In this document: piece after piece, positions 53,345-58,513 of the stretch
How the letters are laid out: every line of letters begins with the position of its first letter
Position numbering within the stretch: position 1 is the first letter of the stretch
From: Thermoleophilia bacterium
GTDB lineage: Bacteria > Actinomycetota > Thermoleophilia > Miltoncostaeales > Miltoncostaeaceae
Reading direction: 5' to 3'
Length of the DNA stretch: 58,513 bases
Assembly: GCA_020438485.1 (NCBI GenBank)
Contig: JAGQUM010000019.1
Span: 1 to 58,513, forward strand
Position numbers and translations under genes: made by a program
The notes under the pieces: model-generated
The model's input: the letters and a program-made list of their open reading frames with translations, nothing else
Database searches by the model: none
Told to the model about the DNA's origin: nothing

Positions 53345-53348
<4 letters not shown>
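52629..53348 (+). CDS. rsmG: 16S rRNA (guanine-N7)-methyltransferase RsmG
   Basis: RsmG methylates G527 of 16S rRNA using S-adenosylmethionine; its loss gives low-level streptomycin resistance. The 239-residue product has the N-terminal helix PQNLTAVCDEHDGVDRHLAD, the SAM motif CDIGSGGGIPGLVLA, IEAEGRKAEWLRR and TARAVAPP. A basic tail of about 25 residues extends past the usual end. The ATG starts 13 bases after parS site 2, and the TGA overlaps the parA GTG (GTGA). Confidence 0.94.
53283..53288 (+). promoter_or_regulatory. Putative internal -10 element (parAB)
   Basis: ACGTATCCT inside the 3' end of rsmG, 56 bases before parA. The sequence resembles that before the gene at 25051. Confidence 0.3.
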
Positions 53349-54089
<741 letters not shown>

Positions 54090-54097
<8 letters not shown>

Positions 54098-54980
54098 CGC
54101 GCCGAATCGCGCGAACCGGCGCGGCCTGGGGCGGGGCCTGTCCGCCCTTCTGGGCGAGCAGCCGGGCGGGGCACCCGACGCCGCCACGGAGGTCGACGTC
54201 ATCCGGCTCGCGCTGGACGACATCGCGCCCCACCCCGACCAGCCCCGCCGTCGCATCGATCCGGCCGCCCTCGAGGCGCTGGCGACGTCGCTGCGGGAAC
54301 ACGGCCTGATGCAGCCGGTTGTGGTGCGCGCGGCGAACGGCGGGTACCAGCTCATCGCGGGGGAGCGCCGCTGGCGGGCCGCCCGCCAGGCGGGCCTCAC
54401 GCACATCCCCGCCGTGGTTCGCGACGCCGACGACCGGGCGCGGCTCGAGTTGGCCCTGGTCGAGAACATGGTCCGCGAGGACCTGTCGCCCATCGAGGTG
54501 GCCAACGCCGTGGCGGTCCTGGTCGAGGACTTCGGCCAGAGCCATCAGGCGGTGGCCACCCACCTGGGGCGCAGCCGACCCGCCGTCTCCAACCTGCTGC
54601 GCCTCTTGGAGCTACCCGACGACGTCCAGCAGATGATCGACGCGGGCCGCCTCACCGAGGGCCACGGCCGGGCGGTCCTGATGGCGGAGGGGGCCCGGGA
54701 GCGCCGCCGCCTCGCCGGCCAGGCCGCGGACGGCGGGTGGTCGGTGCGCGAACTCGAGCGCCGGGCGCGGGCGGCCGACCCCAGGCCCCGCGGTGCCGCG
54801 AACGACCCTTCCGCCCGCGAGCCCGACACGGGCGCGGACGACGACACCGTCGACGCCTTCGCGGCCGCGTTCGACGTGCCGGTTCGCGTCCGTCGTGTGC
54901 GCGGCGGCGCCGTCACCGTTGAGCTGCGCTTTCCGGATACTTCGTCGGTGGACGCGGCCGTCGCCCGGCTACGGGGTTAG
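54090..54980 (+). CDS. parB: Chromosome-partitioning protein ParB (Spo0J)
   Basis: ParB is a CTP-dependent clamp that loads at parS and spreads. The 296-residue product has the ParA-stimulating N-terminus (GLGRGLSALLGE), the CTP-binding C motif GERRWRAARQAG, the ENMVREDLSPIEVANAV segment, and a helix-turn-helix VATHLGRSRPAVSNLLRLL. The C-terminal 60 residues form the dimerisation domain. GTG 54090 overlaps the end of parA. Its two target sites lie 1.5 kb upstream. Confidence 0.97.
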
Positions 54981-56461
54981 CCGGCCGGAGCCCCGGGCGC
55001 CGGAAAGCACAGCCGCACCCGCGTGCCGAGGCCGATCCCGGTCCAGAGGTCCAGGTGTCCGCCCGCCAGCGCCGCCCGCTCGTGCATCACCGCCAGGCCG
55101 ATGTGTGCGTCGCGGGCCAGTGGCCGCCGGGGGTCGAACTCGAACCCGACCCCGTCGTCGCTGATCCTCACCACGATCTCGTTGGCCGTGCGCTGCCCCT
55201 CCACACTCACGGCTGAGGCGTGCGCGTGACGGACGGCGTTCGCGACGGCCTCCTGGACGATGCGGAATGCGGCCAGGCGCGTGTCGGCGGCCAGCGCGTC
55301 GACCACGTCCAGGCCGATGACCTCGACCGGCGGACCGTCGCGCCCCACCCGCTCCACAACCCCGCCGACGGCGGCGGCGAACCCGATGTTGCCGAGGCTG
55401 AGCGGGTGGAGGTCGAACACGGCGTCGCGGATACCGCCCACCGCGCGGCGCGCGGCGTCCGCGGCGTTGCCCATCGACGCGATCGCCGACGCGAGCTCGT
55501 CGTCGCTCGGAGGGCCCATCCGCCGGGCCGCCCCCTCGCGAAGGCCGTCCAGCAGCAGGGCGAGGCCCGACAGCTCCTGAATGGGCCCGTCGTGCAGGTC
55601 CTCCGCCACGCGCCGTCGCTCCGTCTCCTGGGCGTCGACGAACGCGGCCGCCTGCGCGTGGCGCCGGCGCTGCTCCCGGCGGAGCTCCCCGCGCAGGCGG
55701 TGGTTGCTGAGCGCCATGCCCGCCTGCCCCGCGATGTCGCCCAGGCGACGCAGTTCGTCATCCGAGAAGCCCCCGGAAGTCCGCACGACCACGACGGAGC
55801 CCAGCACCATGCCGCCGATCCCTGTGAGCGGTGCGGCGGCCTGGGGCCCGGGAAGCAGCTGCGGCGAGCCGGAGGCCGCGGCCGCGAACCCGGCGCTCCA
55901 CGTGGGATTGGGTCCCGGGTCACCGCTGCGGGCGGCGACCCGGGGGGCCGACGCCGCGTGTGGCCCCAGTAGCACGGCGCAGGCGCGTCCTCCCACCGCC
56001 GCCAGCGTTTGGTCGGCCACGGCCTGGGTGATCTCGTCGACGTCACCGCCGCGAGCCGACGCGGCGAGGGCCCGGTGTGCCTGGATCTCCCGTCGGCCCC
56101 GAGCCACGTCGTCCGCGCGGCCACGTTCTGCGGCGCGTTGTCGCTGGACCACGAGCACCAGCGACATGACCGAGGCCACCGCGCGTGCGGCGTCACCGTC
56201 CACCCCAGCGCCGTTGACGCGCATCGTCCCCAGGACATCCCGACCGGCGGTGAGCTCCAGCGACAGGTCGGCGCGTTCGGCACCGGGGTCGTCGCGGCCC
56301 AGCGTGACGTGCACCGAATCGGCTCCCATCGCCGCCCTCGCCGCCTCGATCAGGCGCGGAAGATCGTCGTGGATCCCGCCGCTGTCCGCGGCCGCATCAA
56401 GAAACGCGTGCAGCGCCGCCTGGGGCCCCACCGGCCCGGCCCTGGGCGTGGTGGCGTCCAC
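54977..56461 (-). CDS. Sensor histidine kinase (GAF, HisKA_3, HATPase)
   Basis: A 494-residue, soluble NarL-type sensor kinase. It has one or two GAF-like sensory domains (about 140-255 is the clearest), a coiled linker of Arg/Glu, the phosphoacceptor region QETERRRVAEDLHDGPIQEL (His290) and an ATPase with FRIVQEAVANAVRHAH (Asn408) and SDDGVGFEF. No membrane helix is seen, so it senses a cytoplasmic signal. The start is GTG, 10 bases after the stop of the response-regulator gene, so the two form an operon. Its stop overlaps parB's. The ligand is unknown. Confidence 0.92.
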   Translation of the reverse strand: MDATTPRAGPVGPQAALHAFLDAAADSGGIHDDLPRLIEAARAAMGADSVHVTLGRDDPGAERADLSLELTAGRDVLGTMRVNGAGVDGDAARAVASVMSLVLVVQRQRAAERGRADDVARGRREIQAHRALAASARGGDVDEITQAVADQTLAAVGGRACAVLLGPHAASAPRVAARSGDPGPNPTWSAGFAAAASGSPQLLPGPQAAAPLTGIGGMVLGSVVVVRTSGGFSDDELRRLGDIAGQAGMALSNHRLRGELRREQRRRHAQAAAFVDAQETERRRVAEDLHDGPIQELSGLALLLDGLREGAARRMGPPSDDELASAIASMGNAADAARRAVGGIRDAVFDLHPLSLGNIGFAAAVGGVVERVGRDGPPVEVIGLDVVDALAADTRLAAFRIVQEAVANAVRHAHASAVSVEGQRTANEIVVRISDDGVGFEFDPRRPLARDAHIGLAVMHERAALAGGHLDLWTGIGLGTRVRLCFPAPGAPAG

Positions 56462-56471
56462 CCGTGGCCGC

Positions 56472-57152
56472 CTAGCTGATCAATGAATGACGCAAACCAA
56501 TCGCAACCGCATGCGTGCGGTGCTCGGCGTCGAGCTTCGCCAGGATGTGCTTGACGTTCGTCTTGACCGTTTCCAACGACAGACCGAGCTCCTCCGAGAC
56601 GTCGCGGTTGGACGCGCCGTCGGCCAGGAGCTGGAGGATCTGCCGCTCGCGGGGGCTCAGCGCCTTTGTGCGCGGCGGCTGGGCCAGCTGGCGCAGCATG
56701 TCGGGCGCGAGGCGCGGATCGACGAACGGGTCGCCGGCGACGACGCGCCGGATGGCACCGACGAGGGTGTCGCCGTCGGAGTTCTTCAGCACGAATCCGT
56801 CGGCGCCCGCGTCGAGCGCCTCCCACAGCAACTCCTGCTCGGAGTGCGCGGTGAAGACGATGACGCGGACCGGGGGGTGGCGCTGCACCAGCGCGCGCGT
56901 CGCCTGAAGCCCGCCCATGCCGGGCATACGGGCGTCCATCACCACGACGTCCGGCCGGCGACGACGGGCGAACGCCAGCACCTCCTCGCCGGAGGCCGCC
57001 TCGCCCAGCACTACCATGTCCGGGTGCAGGTCGATCACCCGCCGCAGCCCCTCGCGCACGATGTCGTGGTCGTCCGCGATCAGCAGGCCCAGACGCCCGT
57101 CATCGGTCGCGGTGGCGTCCGGTGAGGCGCTAGCGGGGGCCGATGTGCTCAC
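56472..57152 (-). CDS. LuxR/NarL-family response regulator
   Basis: A 226-residue two-component regulator. The receiver domain has IADDHDIVREGLRRVI, the phosphoacceptor Asp73 in VVVMDARMPGMGG, the Thr in VIVFTAHSEQE and the Lys in GFVLKNSDGD. The C-terminal LuxR helix-turn-helix (LSPRERQILQLLADGASNRD, then LSLETVKTNVKHIL) binds DNA. It is the partner of the kinase downstream. GTG 57152 gives a 20-residue disordered lead. The target genes are unknown; no conserved operator was found nearby. Confidence 0.94.
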   Translation of the reverse strand: MSTSAPASASPDATATDDGRLGLLIADDHDIVREGLRRVIDLHPDMVVLGEAASGEEVLAFARRRRPDVVVMDARMPGMGGLQATRALVQRHPPVRVIVFTAHSEQELLWEALDAGADGFVLKNSDGDTLVGAIRRVVAGDPFVDPRLAPDMLRQLAQPPRTKALSPRERQILQLLADGASNRDVSEELGLSLETVKTNVKHILAKLDAEHRTHAVAIGLRHSLIS

Positions 57153-57178
57153 GTGCCTGTCCGACGTGGTGTGCCGAG

Positions 57179-57252
<74 letters not shown>

Positions 57253-57344
57253 GGATTCACCGCGGACGGGCAGGTTATCAACCCGTGCGCAAAGGCGCCA
57301 TCGCACCCGACACCGGCCGGGGTGGCCGAGGACGACGCCCGGGC

Positions 57345-57350
57345 TATCAT
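57345..57350 (+). promoter_or_regulatory. Putative -10 element (DUF151 gene)
   Basis: GGGCTATCAT, TATCAT fitting TAnnnT, about 47 bases before ATG 57398. Confidence 0.4.
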
Positions 57351-57397
57351 CGGGGGGCGTCCCGCCCGGGGCGCCGGTACGGCAAAAGGCGCGGTTC

Positions 57398-57886
57398 ATG
57401 CAGCAGATGAGCATCTACGGCATCAGCTTCGACGTCGTCGGCAAGCAGCCGGTGGTGCTGCTCAAGACGGAGGACGGCGAGCGCTACCTGCCCATCTGGA
57501 TCGGTCACGCGGAGGCGGGAGCGATCCTCGCGCGGCTGCAGGACACCGACTCGCCGCGCCCCATGACCCACGACCTGCTGGCGAACCTGGTCGGAGATCT
57601 CGGGGCCCACGTCGTCCGGGTGACGGTCACGGACCTGCGCGAGGGGACGTTCTACGCGGCGATCACGCTGCGCCGCGACGGGACCGGAGAGATCGAGGTC
57701 GACAGCCGTCCCAGCGACGCGATCGCGCTCGCCGTGCGGGTGGACGCCCCCATCTTCGTGGCCGACGAGGTCATCGCGGAGAACGCCGTGCAGTTCACGG
57801 ACCCGTCGGAGCGCGAGGACGAGACGGTGGAGAAGTTCAAGGAGTTCCTGGACCAGGTCTCGCCGGACGACTTCGCCGACTCCTGA
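57398..57886 (+). CDS. Bifunctional nuclease-domain protein (DUF151/BFN)
   Basis: The 162-residue protein belongs to the DUF151 family, some members of which cut DNA and RNA; a cellular role is not established in most bacteria. Motifs are GKQPVVLLKTEDGERYLPIWIG, AILARLQ, and the conserved SRPSDAIALAVRVDAPIFVA. The family is about 130-165 residues, so length is normal. AAAGG about 8 bases before the ATG fits the start. It follows tRNA-Ile and converges with chorismate mutase. I would not assert nuclease activity from the sequence alone. Confidence 0.88.
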   Translation: MQQMSIYGISFDVVGKQPVVLLKTEDGERYLPIWIGHAEAGAILARLQDTDSPRPMTHDLLANLVGDLGAHVVRVTVTDLREGTFYAAITLRRDGTGEIEVDSRPSDAIALAVRVDAPIFVADEVIAENAVQFTDPSEREDETVEKFKEFLDQVSPDDFADS

Positions 57887-57900
57887 GCCCGCGGGCCGTC

Positions 57901-58179
57901 TCAGGCGGTCTCGTCCTTCGTCAGGCGCAGGAGGTCGTCCAGCAGGCGCGTGAGGCCGTCGGGCGACAACGGGCCGCCGTTGGCGGACTGGTGGTAGCGG
58001 TGCATCCACGCCTCCCGCTCCGCGTCCACGAACGGGATGTCGTGCTCGGACTTGTAGTCGCGCAGCTTGGCGACCAGGTCGAGCCGCTTGTTGACGAGCT
58101 GCACGATCTTGATGTCGTTGTCGAGGATCGCGTCGCGCATCTGGCGCATGACGTAATCCTGGTTCGTCGGCGTGGTCAT
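57901..58179 (-). CDS. Chorismate mutase (AroQ type)
   Basis: Chorismate mutase turns chorismate into prephenate, for Phe and Tyr. The 92-residue helical product keeps the active-site residues of the AroQ fold: Arg15 (MRQMRDAI), Arg32 (NKRLDLV), Lys43 (RDYKSEHD), Asp52, Arg55 and Glu56 (VDAEREAWM). It is monofunctional. The ATG at 58179 is preferred because TAGCGT ends 7 bases upstream; an in-frame ATG at 58257 would add 26 residues of unrelated composition. It converges with the DUF151 gene and is divergent from tatA. Confidence 0.88.
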   Translation of the reverse strand: MTTPTNQDYVMRQMRDAILDNDIKIVQLVNKRLDLVAKLRDYKSEHDIPFVDAEREAWMHRYHQSANGGPLSPDGLTRLLDDLLRLTKDETA

Positions 58180-58186
58180 GCCGACC

Positions 58187-58192
58187 ACGCTA
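58187..58192 (-). promoter_or_regulatory. Putative -10 element of a leaderless promoter (chorismate mutase)
   Basis: GTTGGTAGCGT on the minus strand: TAGCGT ends 7 bases before ATG 58179. It is the same extended -10 form as before otsB. Confidence 0.5.
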
Positions 58193-58233
58193 CCAACGTG
58201 CCCCCCGCCGGGGACGGTCCGGGCTGCCTGCGG

Positions 58234-58239
58234 TAGCAT
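58234..58239 (+). promoter_or_regulatory. Putative -10 element (tatA)
   Basis: TGCGGTAGCAT: TAGCAT, about 35 bases before GTG 58275; a GCGAGG lies 4 bases before the start. Confidence 0.4.
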
Positions 58240-58274
58240 CGCCGGGACCGTCGTCACCCCCTCCGCGAGGCATC

Positions 58275-58513
58275 GTGCCGTTCGATTTCAGCGTTGGGCA
58301 GATCCTCATCGTGCTGGTGATCGCGCTCCTCGTGTTCGGTCCCCGGCGTCTGCCCGAGATCGCGCGGCAGCTGGGCAAGGGCATCGGGGAGTTCAAGCAG
58401 TCCGTCTCCGACGTCACGCACGGGCCGAGCTCCGTCGCGTCCATGTCCGCGTCCGCGCCGGCGCCGCCCGCCGCGCCGGAGCCCGCCGCGTCCGGCGGCC
58501 CCCCGCCCGCCGC
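58275..58513 (+). CDS. tatA: Twin-arginine translocase subunit TatA (3' end outside window)
   Basis: TatA forms the pore of the Tat pathway, which exports folded proteins. The visible 79 codons have the single N-terminal helix (VGQILIVLVIALLVFGP) followed by the amphipathic helix RRLPEIARQLGKGIGEFKQ, a classic TatA/B pattern. The tail becomes alanine- and proline-rich, and the frame is open at the window edge. The FGPRRLPE hinge is more TatA-like than TatB-like, but the truncated tail prevents a firm choice. Confidence 0.85.
   Translation, partial: MPFDFSVGQILIVLVIALLVFGPRRLPEIARQLGKGIGEFKQSVSDVTHGPSSVASMSASAPAPPAAPEPAASGGPPPA

Overview
The window is very GC-rich, with dense gene packing, many GTG and some TTG starts, and GC-loaded third codon positions. 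It carries a near-complete bacterial chromosome-origin neighbourhood. The gene set suggests a high-GC actinobacterium, most likely a deep branch such as Thermoleophilia/Solirubrobacterales. Supporting traits are a separate AccA/AccD carboxyltransferase, a 14-gene nuoA-N operon, a GyrB with a long insert, parS-parAB beside rsmG, and Ku. This placement is inference; no rRNA or marker phylogeny was possible.

Layout. 1-3080: end of an ABC-2 exporter (ATPase fragment plus permease) facing an HD-domain gene, a second ABC-2 permease and a small TPR-like gene. 3224-17482: complete respiratory complex I operon nuoABCDEFGHIJKLMN, most junctions overlapping by 1-10 bases. 17479-25317: two half-size TauE/SafE genes, trehalose-phosphatase, a secreted FnIII/PKD protein, a sirtuin, a PolX-PHP polymerase, an L,D-transpeptidase and an 88-residue unknown. 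25510-31391: ileS coupled to a HAD phosphatase, then an alpha/beta-hydrolase-fold protein coupled to a diacylglycerol-kinase-like protein, and a small TTG-start gene. 31397-38278 (minus strand): fatty-acid operon fabZ-fabH-fabD-fabG-fabF, a dual-specificity phosphatase, accD and accA, without acpP. 38365-39174: ku, followed by a decayed regulator remnant.

39626-50445 is the origin core on the minus strand: gyrA, gyrB, dciA, recF, dnaN, dnaA and a GHKL ATPase with a C-terminal winged-helix-like segment. Divergent from it runs rpmH-rnpA-yidD-yidC-khpB-(two parS)-rsmG-parA-parB. Candidate DnaA boxes and an AT-rich segment lie in the dnaN-dnaA gap, with a second box cluster in front of rpmH. The window ends with a two-component pair, tRNA-Ile(GAT), a DUF151 protein, chorismate mutase and the start of tatA.

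A recurring pattern is a -10-like TAnnnT (often GGTAnnnT) 6-10 bases before the start codon of genes lacking a Shine-Dalgarno sequence, pointing to widespread leaderless transcripts. The best candidate for an undescribed system is the GHKL-ATPase/winged-helix protein encoded four bases upstream of dnaA. Other notable points are the phosphatase embedded in the fatty-acid operon, half-length TauE/SafE genes, a GyrA with Gln at the quinolone-hotspot serine, and a PolX with Glu at the third catalytic carboxylate.
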